This document shows positions 17,392-28,844 of a DNA stretch of 64,000 bases, piece after piece. The DNA comes from Bradyrhizobium sp. CB1650 (lineage in GTDB: Bacteria; Pseudomonadota; Alphaproteobacteria; Rhizobiales; Xanthobacteraceae), in the NCBI RefSeq assembly GCF_029761915.1, contig NZ_CP121695.1, forward strand, positions 558,001 to 622,000, written 5' to 3'. The notes beneath the pieces were generated by a model, which was not told the origin of the DNA, made no database searches, and was given only the letters and a program-made list of their open reading frames with translations. Within the stretch, counting starts at the first letter, position 1. Each line of letters opens with the position of its first letter. A program made the translations under genes and the position numbers.

Positions 17392-18348
17392 ATGGCGAAG
17401 AACTTCGCATCCACCGGCGATCTCTCGGAGAAGAAGATCACCTTCTCCGAGATCGGCACCGATCTCTATGCCTTCACCGCCGAAGGCGATCCGAACACGG
17501 CCGTCATCGTCGGCGACGATGGCTGTCTCGTGTTCGACGCGCAGGCGACGCCTGCGATGGCGAACAAGGTGATCGAGCGTGTCCGCACCGTCACCGACAA
17601 GCCGATCAAATATGTCGTGCTGTCGCACTATCACGCCGTGCGCGTGCTGGGCGCCTCCGCCTACAAGGCGCAAGGCATCGTCGCCTCGCAGGAGACCTAT
17701 CGGCTGATCGAGGAGCGCGGCAAGCAGGATTGGGATTCCGAATATGGCCGCTTTCCGCGCCTGTTCCAGGACGCCGCGAGCATTCCCGGCCTGACCTGGC
17801 CGACGCTGACCTTCGAAGGCGAGATGTCGATCTATCTCGGCAAGCGCGAGGTGCGATTGATGCAGCTCGGTGCGGGCCACACCTCCGGCGACATCGTCGC
17901 GTGGGTGCCGGATGCAGAAGTCATGTTCTCCGGCGATCTCATCGAATATCACTCGGCCTGCTATTGCGGCGATGCGCATTTGCGCGAATGGCCGCTGACG
18001 CTGACCGAGATCCGCAATTTCAATCCCAAGGCGATCGCGCCGGGCCGCGGCGACGCGCTGAAAGGCACCACCACCGCGCGCGAGGCGATCGCGATGACGC
18101 GCGATTTCGTGTCGACGCTTTATGGCGCGGCGGAAATCTCCGTCGCCAGGGGCCGCACGCTGAAGGAAACGATGGCCGCGACCCGCGAGGTGATGGACCC
18201 GAAATTCTCGAGCTTCGCCATCTACGAGCACTGCCTGCCGTTCAACGTGTCGCGCGCCTTCGACGAGGCGTCGGGGATCGACGACCCCGTGATCTGGACC
18301 GACAAGCGCGACCAGGAGATGTGGGCCGCCCTGCAAGGAGGAGGATAG
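17392..18348 (+). CDS. MBL-fold hydrolase with altered metal motif (HYHAVR)
   Basis: A 318-residue metallo-beta-lactamase-fold protein in the hmg operon. ATG at 17392 has AAGGA seven bases upstream and lies 22 bases after the DUF2783 stop. The canonical HxHxDH site reads [14 protein letters not shown], so the Asp and third His of the motif are absent; later elements are present ([29 protein letters not shown]). The metal site is thus incomplete or differently built. Position between hydroxylase and hmgA implies a part in aromatic degradation, for example hydrolysis of a lactone or thioester side product, but no reaction can be named. Confidence 0.75.
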   Translation: MAKNFASTGDLSEKKITFSEIGTDLYAFTAEGDPNTAVIVGDDGCLVFDAQATPAMANKVIERVRTVTDKPIKYVVLSHYHAVRVLGASAYKAQGIVASQETYRLIEERGKQDWDSEYGRFPRLFQDAASIPGLTWPTLTFEGEMSIYLGKREVRLMQLGAGHTSGDIVAWVPDAEVMFSGDLIEYHSACYCGDAHLREWPLTLTEIRNFNPKAIAPGRGDALKGTTTAREAIAMTRDFVSTLYGAAEISVARGRTLKETMAATREVMDPKFSSFAIYEHCLPFNVSRAFDEASGIDDPVIWTDKRDQEMWAALQGGG

Positions 18349-18350
18349 TC

Positions 18351-19697
18351 ATGAACATCAACACCTCGCCGGATCAGATCGCTCGCGGCACCGCCCAGGT
18401 CACGCCGGGCTACATGTCCGGCTTCGGCAACAGTTTCGAGACCGAGGCATTGCCGGGCGCGCTGCCGATGGGCCGCAACTCGCCGCAGCGCTGCGCCTAC
18501 GGGCTCTATGCTGAGCAGCTTTCGGGCTCGCCGTTCACGGCACCGCGTGGCACCAATGAGCGCTCCTGGCTCTATCGCATCCGCCCCTCGGTGAAGCATT
18601 CGGGCCGCTTCGAGAAGGTCGACGCCGGCCTGTGGCGCTCGGCGCCGTGCCACGAATACGACCTGCCGATCGCGCAGCTCCGCTGGGACCCGGCGCCGAT
18701 TCCGAAGGAGGAGATCACTTTCCTCCAGGGCGTGCAGACCATGACGACGGCGGGCGACGTCAACACCCAGGCCGGCATGGCCGCACATGTCTATCTCATC
18801 ACGAAATCGATGGTGGACCAGCACTTCTACAATGCCGATGGCGAGATGCTGTTCGTTTTGCAGCAGGGCAACTTGCGCCTCGTTACCGAGTTCGGCCGCA
18901 TCGATGCCGAGCCGGGCGAGATCGTGGTGATCCCGCGCGGTGTGAAATTCCGCGTCGAGATTCCGAATGGTCCGGCGCGCGGCTATCTCTGCGAAAACTA
19001 TGGCGGCGCCTTCACGCTGCCGGAGCGCGGGCCGATCGGCGCTAATTGCCTCGCCAATGCGCGCGACTTCCTCACGCCGGTCGCGAGTTACGAGGACAAG
19101 GACACACCGACCGAGCTCTTCGTGAAATGGGGCGGCTCCCTGTTCAAGACCACGCTGCCGCATTCGCCGATCGACGTCGTTGCCTGGCACGGCAATTACG
19201 CGCCGTACAAATACGATTTGCGCACCTTCTCGCCGGTCGGCGCGATCGCCTTCGATCATCCCGATCCCTCGATCTTCACGGTGCTGACCTCTCCGTCGGA
19301 AACGGCAGGCACCGCGAATATCGACTTCGTCATCTTCCCGGAGCGCTGGATGGTGGCCGACAACACCTTCCGTCCGCCCTGGTACCACATGAACATCATG
19401 AGCGAGTTCATGGGCCTGATCTACGGCGTCTACGATGCCAAGCCGCAAGGTTTTGTCCCCGGCGGCATCAGTCTGCACAATTGCATGCTGCCACACGGCC
19501 CGGACCGCGAGGCCTTCGATCACGCCAGCAACAGCGAGCTGAAGCCGGTGAAACTGACGGGCACCATGGCTTTCATGTTCGAGACCCGCTACCCGCAGCG
19601 CGTCACCGCGCACGCCGCGAAATCGTCGACGCTACAGGACGACTATGCGGAGTGCTGGAAGGGCCTGGAGAAGCGGTTCGATCCAAATCGGCGGTAG
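18351..19697 (+). CDS. hmgA: Homogentisate 1,2-dioxygenase
   Basis: A 448-residue enzyme that opens the ring of homogentisate to maleylacetoacetate with O2 and Fe(II). The start has an ideal GGAGGAGG upstream, overlapping the end of the MBL gene. The N-terminus carries the family signature ([18 protein letters not shown]). The iron ligands are seen in [12 protein letters not shown] (His and Glu) and LPHGPD (His). Length matches the family. It is the central step for both tyrosine (through HppD) and hydroxyphenylacetate; the likely MarR regulator is at the head of the cluster. Confidence 0.97.
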   Translation: MNINTSPDQIARGTAQVTPGYMSGFGNSFETEALPGALPMGRNSPQRCAYGLYAEQLSGSPFTAPRGTNERSWLYRIRPSVKHSGRFEKVDAGLWRSAPCHEYDLPIAQLRWDPAPIPKEEITFLQGVQTMTTAGDVNTQAGMAAHVYLITKSMVDQHFYNADGEMLFVLQQGNLRLVTEFGRIDAEPGEIVVIPRGVKFRVEIPNGPARGYLCENYGGAFTLPERGPIGANCLANARDFLTPVASYEDKDTPTELFVKWGGSLFKTTLPHSPIDVVAWHGNYAPYKYDLRTFSPVGAIAFDHPDPSIFTVLTSPSETAGTANIDFVIFPERWMVADNTFRPPWYHMNIMSEFMGLIYGVYDAKPQGFVPGGISLHNCMLPHGPDREAFDHASNSELKPVKLTGTMAFMFETRYPQRVTAHAAKSSTLQDDYAECWKGLEKRFDPNRR

Positions 19698-19705
19698 CGT
19701 TCTTC

Positions 19706-19863
19706 CTCTCTCCCCTTGTGGGAGAGGGTGGCTCGCCGCGTAGCGGCGAGACCGGTGAGGGGTCCGTCTCCACGAGTGAGCCTCTCTCATTCTGACGCGC
19801 GGATAGAACCCCTCATCCGGCGCTTCGCGCCACCATCTCCCGCAAGGGGAGAAGGAAGAAAGG
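19706..19863. repeat. Intergenic palindromic repeat between hmgA and fahA
   Basis: Two arms in opposite orientation fill the gap. The left arm begins with the hairpin CTCTCCC/GGGAGAG (19708-19726) and contains GTGGCTCGCC...GGTGAGGGGT. The right arm (from about 19807) reads ACCCCTCATCCGGCG...CCACCATCTCCC. The unit recurs near 38.0 kb and 57.8 kb. It may attenuate transcription between hmgA and fahA. Confidence 0.7.
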
Positions 19864-19874
19864 ACCAAGCCAAA

Positions 19875-21149
19875 GTGACAACCCGCCCCAACGATCCCAG
19901 CCTCCGTTCCTTCATCGACGTCGATCCCGCCTCCGACTTCCCGATCCAGAACCTGCCCTATGGCGTGTTCTCGACCGCGGCCTATGCGGCGCCGCGCGTC
20001 GGTGTCGCGATCGGCAACTACGTGCTCGACCTCTGGGCGCTCGAGCAGGACTGCCGGCTCGATGTCGGCCCGCTCGGCGTGTTCTCGTCGCCGTCGCTCA
20101 ATCCGTTCATGGCACTCGGGCCAAAGGTCTGGACCAAGGCGCGGGCGCGGATCAGCGAGCTTCTGCGTCACGATCATCCCGAGTTGCGCGACAATGAGGA
20201 CCTGCGCAGCCGCGCGCTGGTGCCGATGCGCGATGCAAAACTGCATCTGCCGTTCACCGTCTCAGGCTACACCGACTTCTATTCCTCCAAGGAGCACGCC
20301 ACCAATGTCGGCGTGATGTTCCGCGGCAAGGACAACGCGCTGCAGCCGAACTGGCTTTACATGCCGATCGCCTATAACGGCCGCGCCTCCACCGTCGTGG
20401 TGTCAGGCACCAAGGTGAAGCGGCCGCGCGGACAGTTGAAGCCGCCGTCGGTCGAAGTGCCGAGCTTCGCGCCGTGCAAGCGGCTCGATTTCGAGCTGGA
20501 GATGGGCGTTGTGGTCGGGCAGGCCTCGCCGATGGGCGGCATGCTGACCGAGAGTCAAGCCGAGGAGATGGTTTTTGGCTTCGTGCTGCTCAACGACTGG
20601 AGCGCGCGCGACATCCAGCAATGGGAATATGTGCCGCTCGGGCCGTTCCTGGCCAAGGCGTTCGCGACCTCGATCAGCCCATGGGTGGTGACGCGCGAGG
20701 CGTTGGAGCCGTTCCGGCTGAAGGGACCCGAGCAGGAGCCGGCGCCGCTCGATTATCTCAGGCAGGGCCGGCCTCAGAACTATGACGTCGAGCTCGACGT
20801 CTCCTTGCGCGCCGCCGGCGCGAATGCACCCGCCAGCATCAGCCGCACCAACTTCAAATACATGTACTGGTCGTCGGTGCAGCAGCTCATGCACCACGCC
20901 TCCAGCGGCTGCGCCATGAATGTCGGCGATCTGCTCGGCAGCGGCACGATCTCGGGCCCGGAGAAGAACCAACGCGGCAGCCTTTTGGAGATTAGCTGGA
21001 ACGGCACCGAACCGGTGCAGCTACCCGGCGGCGTCAAGCGCTCGTTCCTGGAAGACGGCGACAGCCTCGTGATCCGCGGCTGGTGCCAGGGCAACGGCTA
21101 CCGCGTCGGGTTCGGCGAGGTCGAGGGGACGATCTTGCCGGCGGAGTGA
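19875..21149 (+). CDS. fahA: Fumarylacetoacetase
   Basis: A 424-residue hydrolase splitting fumarylacetoacetate into fumarate and acetoacetate, the last step of the homogentisate pathway. GTG at 19875 is preferred, with AAAGGA about 10 bases upstream and homology beginning there; the upstream frame runs into the intergenic repeat. Metal-binding residues of the FAH fold are visible in YTDFYSSKEHATNVG, LDFELEMGVVVG and LNDWSARDIQQWEY. No maleylacetoacetate isomerase gene lies in the window, so that step must be encoded elsewhere. Confidence 0.95.
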   Translation: MTTRPNDPSLRSFIDVDPASDFPIQNLPYGVFSTAAYAAPRVGVAIGNYVLDLWALEQDCRLDVGPLGVFSSPSLNPFMALGPKVWTKARARISELLRHDHPELRDNEDLRSRALVPMRDAKLHLPFTVSGYTDFYSSKEHATNVGVMFRGKDNALQPNWLYMPIAYNGRASTVVVSGTKVKRPRGQLKPPSVEVPSFAPCKRLDFELEMGVVVGQASPMGGMLTESQAEEMVFGFVLLNDWSARDIQQWEYVPLGPFLAKAFATSISPWVVTREALEPFRLKGPEQEPAPLDYLRQGRPQNYDVELDVSLRAAGANAPASISRTNFKYMYWSSVQQLMHHASSGCAMNVGDLLGSGTISGPEKNQRGSLLEISWNGTEPVQLPGGVKRSFLEDGDSLVIRGWCQGNGYRVGFGEVEGTILPAE

Positions 21150-21172
21150 CTTCCCACCGCAGCCACAAGCTC

Positions 21173-21260
21173 CGTCGTTGCGAGCGAAGCGAAGCAATCC
21201 AGAATCTCTCCGCGGAGGGATTTCTGGATTGCTTCGTCGCAAGAGCTCCTCGCAATGACG
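21173..21260. repeat. Palindromic intergenic repeat (GAAGCAATCCAGAA type)
   Basis: A long stem: GAAGCAATCCAGAA (21191-21204) pairs perfectly with TTCTGGATTGCTTC (21222-21235), and outer arms CGTCGTTGCGAG and CTCGCAATGACG pair with one mismatch. It lies between the convergent fahA and DUF1272 genes and may terminate both. The design matches dispersed repeats of Bradyrhizobium and Rhodopseudomonas, from memory. Confidence 0.7.
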
Positions 21261-21273
21261 AGGTGGCAAAAAC

Positions 21274-21585
21274 CTACCGCGCCTCCGGCGGCACGTCGCG
21301 TATCCCCGCGCAATGCGCCGCGACATCCTCCCGGCTATATTTCAAATGCACCCGCTTGTCTGATGGCATGTGCCTGGCCACGCACACGCCCGGCCGCCAT
21401 TCCCGTGTGGGGCGGATCGGGCGCGCTTCGAAGCCGCCGCCGCAGTTCGGGCAGACGTTGAACAGCTTCGTCTCGACGCAGTCCGCACAGAACGTGCATT
21501 CATAGGAGCAGATCCGCGCATCCGTCGCATTCGGCGGCAGGTCGCGGTCGCAATACTCGCAGTTCGGTCGAAGTTGCAGCGCCAT
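21274..21585 (-). CDS. DUF1272 cysteine-rich, probably zinc-binding protein
   Basis: A 103-residue protein whose N-terminal 55 residues carry eight cysteines in RING/zinc-ribbon-like spacing (CEYC, then CSYECTFCADC, then CPNCGGGF), typical of DUF1272. The C-terminal half is basic with no known domain. Function of the family is not known. It lies on the opposite strand from fahA, separated by the repeat, and downstream of the Lrp regulator gene on the same strand. Confidence 0.8.
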   Translation of the reverse strand: MALQLRPNCEYCDRDLPPNATDARICSYECTFCADCVETKLFNVCPNCGGGFEARPIRPTREWRPGVCVARHMPSDKRVHLKYSREDVAAHCAGIRDVPPEAR

Positions 21586-21658
21586 CTCGGGACCTCACGT
21601 CAGGGAACGCATCATTGCAGATCACGGGCGCGGCGCGAATGTCGCATTTCCCTCGATT

Positions 21659-22132
21659 TCAGCCGATCTCCCTCAGCGGCAGCCGCGAGCTCTCCTTCAG
21701 CCGGTCGAGGACGATGGAGGAGCGCACATGCGCCACGCTCTGGTGCGGCATCAGCACGTCGTTGACGAGGTTGGAGAGCCCCTTGAGGTCGCGCAGCACC
21801 GCCTTCAGCACGTAATCGGCGTCGCCCGTCAGCGAATAGGCCTCCTGGATCTCGTCGATGCGATTGACCAGCGTGCGGAAGCGCTTGGAATTGTCGGGCG
21901 AGTGGGTCGCGAGCGTCACCTGGATGAAGGCGACCACGCTAAAGCCGAGCGCCTCGCTGGAGAGGTCGGCGTGATAGCCGGCGATCACCTTCTCCTCCTC
22001 CAGCCGCATCCGCCGGCGCGAGCATTGCGAGGCCGAGAGCCCTGCCAGATCGGCGAGCTCCTGGTTGGTGAGGCGGCCATCATCCTGGAGCGCGCCCAGG
22101 ATCTTGAGGTCGAAGGCGTCAACTGAAATCAT
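21659..22132 (-). CDS. Lrp/AsnC family regulator, divergent from hppD
   Basis: A 157-residue regulator with an N-terminal helix-turn-helix (about residues 5-55, LTNQELADLAGLSASQCSRR) and a C-terminal RAM ligand domain (about 65-150, with DYVLKAVLRDL). ATG at 22132 is chosen because the HTH begins a few residues later; in-frame sequence upstream runs into the hppD promoter region. Two dyad sites in the gap to hppD fit Lrp-type dimers, so it probably controls hppD in response to tyrosine or another aromatic amino acid, by inference. Confidence 0.88.
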   Translation of the reverse strand: MISVDAFDLKILGALQDDGRLTNQELADLAGLSASQCSRRRMRLEEEKVIAGYHADLSSEALGFSVVAFIQVTLATHSPDNSKRFRTLVNRIDEIQEAYSLTGDADYVLKAVLRDLKGLSNLVNDVLMPHQSVAHVRSSIVLDRLKESSRLPLREIG

Positions 22133-22150
22133 GCGCGCTTTATCCAATGC

Positions 22151-22167
22151 ATGCACAGATCGTGCAT
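22151..22167. promoter_or_regulatory. Candidate Lrp-type operator 1
   Basis: A perfect inverted repeat ATGCAC-N5-GTGCAT upstream of hppD and next to the divergent Lrp gene. Its centre is 31 bases, about three helical turns, from the centre of operator 2. Confidence 0.55.
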
Positions 22168-22182
22168 ATGATAGCCAAGACG

Positions 22183-22197
22183 CGTGCCATTTGCACG
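22183..22197. promoter_or_regulatory. Candidate Lrp-type operator 2
   Basis: A perfect inverted repeat CGTGC-N5-GCACG with the same 5-base spacer as operator 1. The shared GTGC/GCAC core and helical phasing suggest cooperative binding by one regulator. Confidence 0.5.
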
Positions 22198-22254
22198 CCC
22201 ATTGCGCGTCCCATGAAGGATAGTTCCTGCCAGCAGCAATTTGGGAGACCAGCC

Positions 22255-23373
<1,119 letters not shown>

Positions 23374-23463
23374 GCCGCTGTCGCAGTTGAGCGCACTGCG
23401 GCATCAAATACAGCCTTTGCCGGGGCGACGGAGTTTGACGCGACAGCGGAGATCTTATCGCCG

Positions 23464-24576
23464 CTACCGCCCTGCCTTCCACTCCTTCGTCACCACACCA
23501 ATCTCCGTCGCCTCCGGCTCGCGGATTGACGACGGTGTGCGTGAGAAGCGCGGCGCGGGGGCGGGCTGCTTCACGCCGTGGCGCTCGACGAAGACGTTGC
23601 GCGCGACCATGTGCGGATGCTGGGTCGCTTCCGACATGGTCAGCACTGGCGCAAAGCAGATGTCGGTGCCTTCCATGATCTTGCACCAGTCCTCGCGCGT
23701 CTTGCTCTTGAAGACGGTCTTCAGCTTCTCCTTCAGCGCCGGCCAGGCCTTGCGGTCCATCTGCGCGTCGAAGTCGGCATCGGTCAGGCCGGCATGCTGG
23801 CGCAGGAGCGCATAGAACTGCGGTTCGATCGAACCAATCGAGATGAAGTGACCGCAGGCGCATTCGTAGACGCCGTAGAAATGCGCACCGCCGTCGAGGA
23901 AGTTCTGATTGCGGCCCTCGGCCCAGCGGCCCATCGCGGTCATGTCGAAGAAGAACGACATCAGCGACGCCGCGCCATCGCACATCGCGGTATCGACCAC
24001 CTGACCCTTGCCGGACTTCTGCGCTTCGAGCAGCGCGGCGAGCACGCCGACGGCGAGATAGAGTGCACCACCGCCGAAATCGCCGACCAGGTTGAGCGGC
24101 GGCACCGGCGCCTCTTTGGTGCCGATCGCGGCGAGCGCGCCGGTGATCGAGATGTAGTTGATGTCGTGGCCGGCGGCGCAGGCGAGCGGGCCGTCCTGGC
24201 CCCAGCCGGTCATGCGGCCGTAGACGAGCCTTGGGTTGCGCGCGAGCACGATTTCGGGGCCGAGGCCGAGCCGCTCCATCACGCCGGGACGAAAGCCCTC
24301 GACCAGCGCATCGGCGCTCGCGAGCAGGTCGAGCACCTCTGCGATCGCCGCCTTGTCCTTGAGGTCGAGTTCGATCACCTTGCGGCCGCGGCCCGCCACC
24401 GATTTCATGCTCTTCTTCGCACCGACACGGTCGAGCGTGACGACGTCGGCGCCCATGTCAGCCAGCATCATGCACGCGAACGGACCGGGCCCGATGCCGG
24501 CGAATTCGACGATGCGGAAACCCGAGAGCGGGCCGGAGGTGCGGACGGAGGAGGCGGGAGCTGGTTTATCGAGCAC
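23464..24576 (-). CDS. CoA transferase family III, alpha-methylacyl-CoA racemase-like
   Basis: A 370-residue CaiB/BaiF protein. GTG at 24576 is chosen because GAGGAA lies eight bases upstream; in-frame sequence before it is not family-like. The N-terminus has GPLSGFRIVEFAGIGPGPFACMML, with LADMGADVV, then the GHDINYISITGALAAIG segment and NFLDGGAHFYGVYE, which resemble alpha-methylacyl-CoA racemase rather than a formyl-CoA transferase. A racemase would invert 2-methyl branched acyl-CoAs. It lies 197 bases downstream of the cox-like genes on the same strand, so co-expression is possible but not obvious. Confidence 0.83.
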   Translation of the reverse strand: MLDKPAPASSVRTSGPLSGFRIVEFAGIGPGPFACMMLADMGADVVTLDRVGAKKSMKSVAGRGRKVIELDLKDKAAIAEVLDLLASADALVEGFRPGVMERLGLGPEIVLARNPRLVYGRMTGWGQDGPLACAAGHDINYISITGALAAIGTKEAPVPPLNLVGDFGGGALYLAVGVLAALLEAQKSGKGQVVDTAMCDGAASLMSFFFDMTAMGRWAEGRNQNFLDGGAHFYGVYECACGHFISIGSIEPQFYALLRQHAGLTDADFDAQMDRKAWPALKEKLKTVFKSKTREDWCKIMEGTDICFAPVLTMSEATQHPHMVARNVFVERHGVKQPAPAPRFSRTPSSIREPEATEIGVVTKEWKAGR

Positions 24577-24773
24577 GTTCTTGTTTCCTCGGGTCACGAG
24601 GCGGCGCGCCGGGTGAAGCAACCGCCTGGGACGTTCCTCTGTGGACGAGTTAATTGCCTGATTAACTTTTCCCGCCTTACACCGGACGAGGCAAGCGCTT
24701 TTCGTGCATGGGCGCATAATAAAAGAACGGCGCGCATCGCTGCGCGCCGCGAAAGATTTGTGTTCAGTAGCTA

Positions 24774-25574
24774 TCAGCCGGCAGCCGCCACCGCGCGCTG
24801 CGCCATCACCTTGATGAGGTTGGCGCGGTAATCCGACGAGCCGTGAATGTCGGACAGCAGTCCGCTCGCCGAAATGCTGACACTGTCGATCGCGGACGGC
24901 GACCAGTTCGCTTTCAGCGCGGCTTCGATGGCGGGAACCCGCATCACGCCGCTCTGCGACGCGCCGGTGGCAGCAACGCGGATCTCGCCCGATTTCGTCT
25001 GCGCGACGAACACGCCGGTCAGCGCGAAGCGCGAAGCCGGATGCGGCATCTTGGCATAGCCCGCCTTCTGCGGAACCGGGAACGTCACGGCGGTGACGAT
25101 CTCGCCGTCCTCGAGGGCGGTCGTGAACAGGCCCTTGAAGAAATCATCCGCCGCAATCGACTGCTTGTTGGTCTTCACTGTCGCCCCGAGCGCCAGCAGC
25201 GCGGCGGGATAATCCGCGGCGGGATCGTTGTTGGCGATCGAGCCGCCGATCGTGCCGCGATAGCGCACGGCGGGATCGCCGATCAGCGACGCGAGATAGG
25301 CGAGCGCGGGGATCGCCTTCCTGGCGGCGTCGCTGGTTGCCACGTCGTAGTGCGGCGTGGCGGCCTTGATGGTCAGCGTGTCGCCGGAGGCCTCGACGCC
25401 GATCAGCTCCTTGATCTTGCCGAGATCGATCACGTCCGACGGGTTGGCGAGCCGCTGTTTCATGACCGGAAGCAGGGTCTGGCCGCCGGCGAGGAATTTC
25501 GACTCGCTGCCCTTGGCAAACAGGCTGGCCGCTTCGTCGACCGAGGAGGCGCGATGATAGGTGGTCTGGTACAT
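24774..25574 (-). CDS. coxM: Molybdenum hydroxylase FAD subunit (CoxM-like)
   Basis: A 266-residue FAD-binding subunit of a xanthine dehydrogenase/CO dehydrogenase-type enzyme. ATG at 25574 has AGGAG upstream and follows the large-subunit stop by 14 bases. FAD-binding loops are seen as AGGQTLLP (about residue 30) and TIGGSIANNDPAADYPA (about 105), the family signature. It passes electrons from the 2Fe-2S subunit to the quinone pool or another acceptor. Gene order on this strand is S-L-M. Confidence 0.9.
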   Translation of the reverse strand: MYQTTYHRASSVDEAASLFAKGSESKFLAGGQTLLPVMKQRLANPSDVIDLGKIKELIGVEASGDTLTIKAATPHYDVATSDAARKAIPALAYLASLIGDPAVRYRGTIGGSIANNDPAADYPAALLALGATVKTNKQSIAADDFFKGLFTTALEDGEIVTAVTFPVPQKAGYAKMPHPASRFALTGVFVAQTKSGEIRVAATGASQSGVMRVPAIEAALKANWSPSAIDSVSISASGLLSDIHGSSDYRANLIKVMAQRAVAAAG

Positions 25575-25588
25575 CTTCGTTGCTCCTC

Positions 25589-27931
25589 TCAAGCCGCGTG
25601 GATCGTGCGCCACACCCGGTCCGGGGTTGCGGGCATTTCCAAATTGTTCTTGCCGATCGCATCCGTGATCGCGTTGATCACGGCCGCAGAGGCGCCGATC
25701 GCGCCGGCCTCACCGCAACCCTTGATGCCGAGCGGGTTGCCCGGGCAGAGCGTCGTGGTGTGGGAGAGCTTGAATGAGGGCAGGTCGTCGGCGCGCGGCA
25801 TGGAGTAGTCCATGAACGAGGCCGTCACCGGCTGGCCGCTGGCATCATAGATCGCATGTTCAAGCAGCGCTTGCCCGATGCCTTGGGCGAGACCGCCATG
25901 GACCTGGCCCTCGACGATCATCGGATTGATCAGCCGGCCGAAATCGTCGGCCGCCACGAAGTTGACGAACGACGTCTTGCCGGTGCCGGGGTCGACCTCC
26001 AGCTCGCAGATATAGGCGCCGGCGGGGAAGGTGAAATTGGTCGGGTCGTAGAAGGCGGTTTCCTTCAGCCCCGGCTCCATCCCGTCAGGCAGATTGTGCG
26101 CGGTGTAGGCCGCGAGCGCGACCATCGGGAACGCGATCGCCTTGTCCGTGCCGGTCACCTTGAACTCGCCGTTCTCGATGACGATGTCGGCTTCGGACGC
26201 TTCAAGCGCGTGCGCGGCGATCTTCCTGGCCTTGGACTCGACCTTCTCCATCGCCTTCAGGATCGCGGTGAGACCGACGGCTGCGGAGCGCGAGCCGTAG
26301 GTGCCCATGCCGAACTGCACCTTGTCGGTGTCGCCATGGACGATCGAGACCTGGCTGATGGGAACACCGAGGCGATCGGCGACGAGCTGGCAGAAGGTGG
26401 TCTCGTGACCCTGGCCATGGCTGTGCGAGCCGGTGAGGATCTCGATGGTGCCGACCGGGTTGACGCGCACCTCGGCCGATTCCCACAAGCCCACGCCAGC
26501 GCCCAGGCTGCCGACCGCCTTCGACGGCGCGATGCCGCAGGCCTCGATGTAGCAGGAGACGCCGATGCCGCGCAGCTTGCCGTCGGCTTGCGCCTTGGCC
26601 TTGCGGGCCGGGAAGCCGGCATAGTCGATCGCCTTCATCGCAGCGTCGAGCGAGGCGTTAAAGTCGCCGGTGTCATAGGCCATGATCACCGGCGTTTGGT
26701 GCGGGAACTGGGTGATGAAGTTCGTCCTGCGCAACGCGGCTGGATCGACCTTGAGCTGCCGCGCAGCCGTTTCCATCATCCGCTCGAGCAGATAGCTCGC
26801 CTCGGGCCGGCCCGCGCCGCGATAGGCGTCGACCGGCGTGGTGTTGGTGTAGACGCCGATCACCTCCGCATGGATCGCCGGGATGTCGTACTGGCCCGAC
26901 AGCAGCGTCGCATAGAGATAGGTCGGCACCGAGGACGAGAACAGCGACATATAGGCGCCGAAATTGGCGTAGGTCTTCACCTTCAGTCCGGTGATCTTGT
27001 TGTTGGCATCGAACGCCATCTCGGCATGGGTGACATGGTCGCGGCCATGTGCATCGGTGAGGAAGGCCTCGGTGCGGTCGCCGGTCCATTTCACGGGACG
27101 GCCGACCTTCTTCGACGCCCACAGCGCCACCATCTCTTCAGGATAGATGAAGATCTTCGAGCCGAAGCCGCCGCCGACGTCGGGCGCGATCACGCGCAGC
27201 TTGTGCTCGGGGGCAATGTTGTAGAACGCCGACAGCACGAGGCGGGCGACGTGCGGATTCTGCGACGTCGTATAGAGCGTGAAATGCTCCTCCGCCGCGT
27301 CGTAATCGGCGATCGCCGCGCGCGGCTCCATCGCATTGGGCGCGAGGCGGTTGTTGGTGAGGTCGAGCTTCACCACATTGGCGGCCTTGGCGAAGGCGGC
27401 ATCCACCGCGCCCTCGTCGCCGAGCACCCAGTCATAGACCTGGTTGCCGGGAGCTTCGGGGTGAAGCTGCGGCGCGCCAGCCTTGATCGCCGCCGTGACG
27501 TCGGCGACGGCCGGCAGCTCGTCATAGTCGACGACCACGGCCTCGGCCGCGTCGCGCGCGAGATTCTTGCTCTCGGCGATCACCACAGCCACGGCCTGAC
27601 CGACGAAGCGCACCGTCTCGGGTGCCATCGCCGGCCATGCGCCCATCTTCATCGGGCTGCCGTCCTTGGAGGTAATGGCCCAGCCGCAGATGAGGTTGCC
27701 GACCTTGTCGTCGACGATCTGCTTGCCGGTGAGCACCGCGACCACGCCCGGCATCTTCAGCGCGGCGGAGGAATCGATCCCCTTCACCTTGGCGTGCGCA
27801 TGCGGGCTGCGGATGAAATGGGCAAATGTCATGCCCGTCAGTTTGATGTCGTCGACGTACCGGCCCTTGCCGGTGATGAAACGCTTGTCTTCCTTGCGCA
27901 CGACGCTTGCGCCGATGCCTTCAACACCCAT
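25589..27931 (-). CDS. coxL: Molybdenum hydroxylase large subunit, form II CO-dehydrogenase-like
   Basis: A 780-residue molybdopterin subunit of the xanthine dehydrogenase/CO dehydrogenase family. ATG at 27931 follows GGAGGACAGGAC. The active-site loop reads AYRGAGRPE, which marks form II (putative) CoxL; genuine CO oxidisers of form I have AYxCSFR. GGGFGSK and the C-terminal [10 protein letters not shown] with its metal-site Glu are present. CO oxidation by form II enzymes is disputed, and other aldehydes or N-heterocycles are possible substrates. No coxD, E, F or G maturation genes adjoin it. The S-subunit gene precedes it by 85 bases. Confidence 0.88.
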   Translation of the reverse strand: MGVEGIGASVVRKEDKRFITGKGRYVDDIKLTGMTFAHFIRSPHAHAKVKGIDSSAALKMPGVVAVLTGKQIVDDKVGNLICGWAITSKDGSPMKMGAWPAMAPETVRFVGQAVAVVIAESKNLARDAAEAVVVDYDELPAVADVTAAIKAGAPQLHPEAPGNQVYDWVLGDEGAVDAAFAKAANVVKLDLTNNRLAPNAMEPRAAIADYDAAEEHFTLYTTSQNPHVARLVLSAFYNIAPEHKLRVIAPDVGGGFGSKIFIYPEEMVALWASKKVGRPVKWTGDRTEAFLTDAHGRDHVTHAEMAFDANNKITGLKVKTYANFGAYMSLFSSSVPTYLYATLLSGQYDIPAIHAEVIGVYTNTTPVDAYRGAGRPEASYLLERMMETAARQLKVDPAALRRTNFITQFPHQTPVIMAYDTGDFNASLDAAMKAIDYAGFPARKAKAQADGKLRGIGVSCYIEACGIAPSKAVGSLGAGVGLWESAEVRVNPVGTIEILTGSHSHGQGHETTFCQLVADRLGVPISQVSIVHGDTDKVQFGMGTYGSRSAAVGLTAILKAMEKVESKARKIAAHALEASEADIVIENGEFKVTGTDKAIAFPMVALAAYTAHNLPDGMEPGLKETAFYDPTNFTFPAGAYICELEVDPGTGKTSFVNFVAADDFGRLINPMIVEGQVHGGLAQGIGQALLEHAIYDASGQPVTASFMDYSMPRADDLPSFKLSHTTTLCPGNPLGIKGCGEAGAIGASAAVINAITDAIGKNNLEMPATPDRVWRTIHAA

Positions 27932-28016
27932 GTCCTGTCCTCCCGACCGGAAATTTATTGTCCGCCCTTTCCTTCGAAAGCGGCGGCGGTGGTTTGTTCG
28001 TTCGAGGCGTGCCGCT

Positions 28017-28502
<486 letters not shown>

Positions 28503-28844
28503 GTGAAGTCCTCCCGGAATGATTTTGATTGTTTCTAATTAGAGACAGCGACCCGGAACTTTGCAACTAGGATTTTGGTCGCCCGCGTCATGGAAAAGTC
28601 ACCGATCCGGAAGAGGGCGCAATGATTTGCGCTGGCCGCATCGGGGCGCTTTCGGCGAACGGGTCGGCGGGTGTGGGATGCCAGGCGTCATCGCATCCGG
28701 TCGTCCGTTGGTTGGCCGACAGAGGCGAAGACCACCCCAGCGTGCCGAATTTACCGCCCTTTATCGATTCTGCCCTAGTTTTACGCATCCGGTCAGGGGG
28801 CGGGGCGCCCCCGGATCGCGGTCGAATAGAAAATGGGGGTTGGA
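28503..28844. other. Gene-free stretch between the cox-like operon and the first chemoreceptor
   Basis: This 342-base divergent intergenic region holds the promoters of the coxS-like gene and of the chemoreceptor. The only structure I see is a 7-base perfect hairpin GGGGGCG/CGCCCCC at 28796-28812, about 32 bases before the receptor start. No convincing ORF, sigma factor box or RNA gene was recognised. Confidence 0.5.

Noticed and set aside
28544..28570. GGAAC box upstream of the first chemoreceptor
   Set aside because: No GTT at 16-17 bases; spacing and -10 do not fit.
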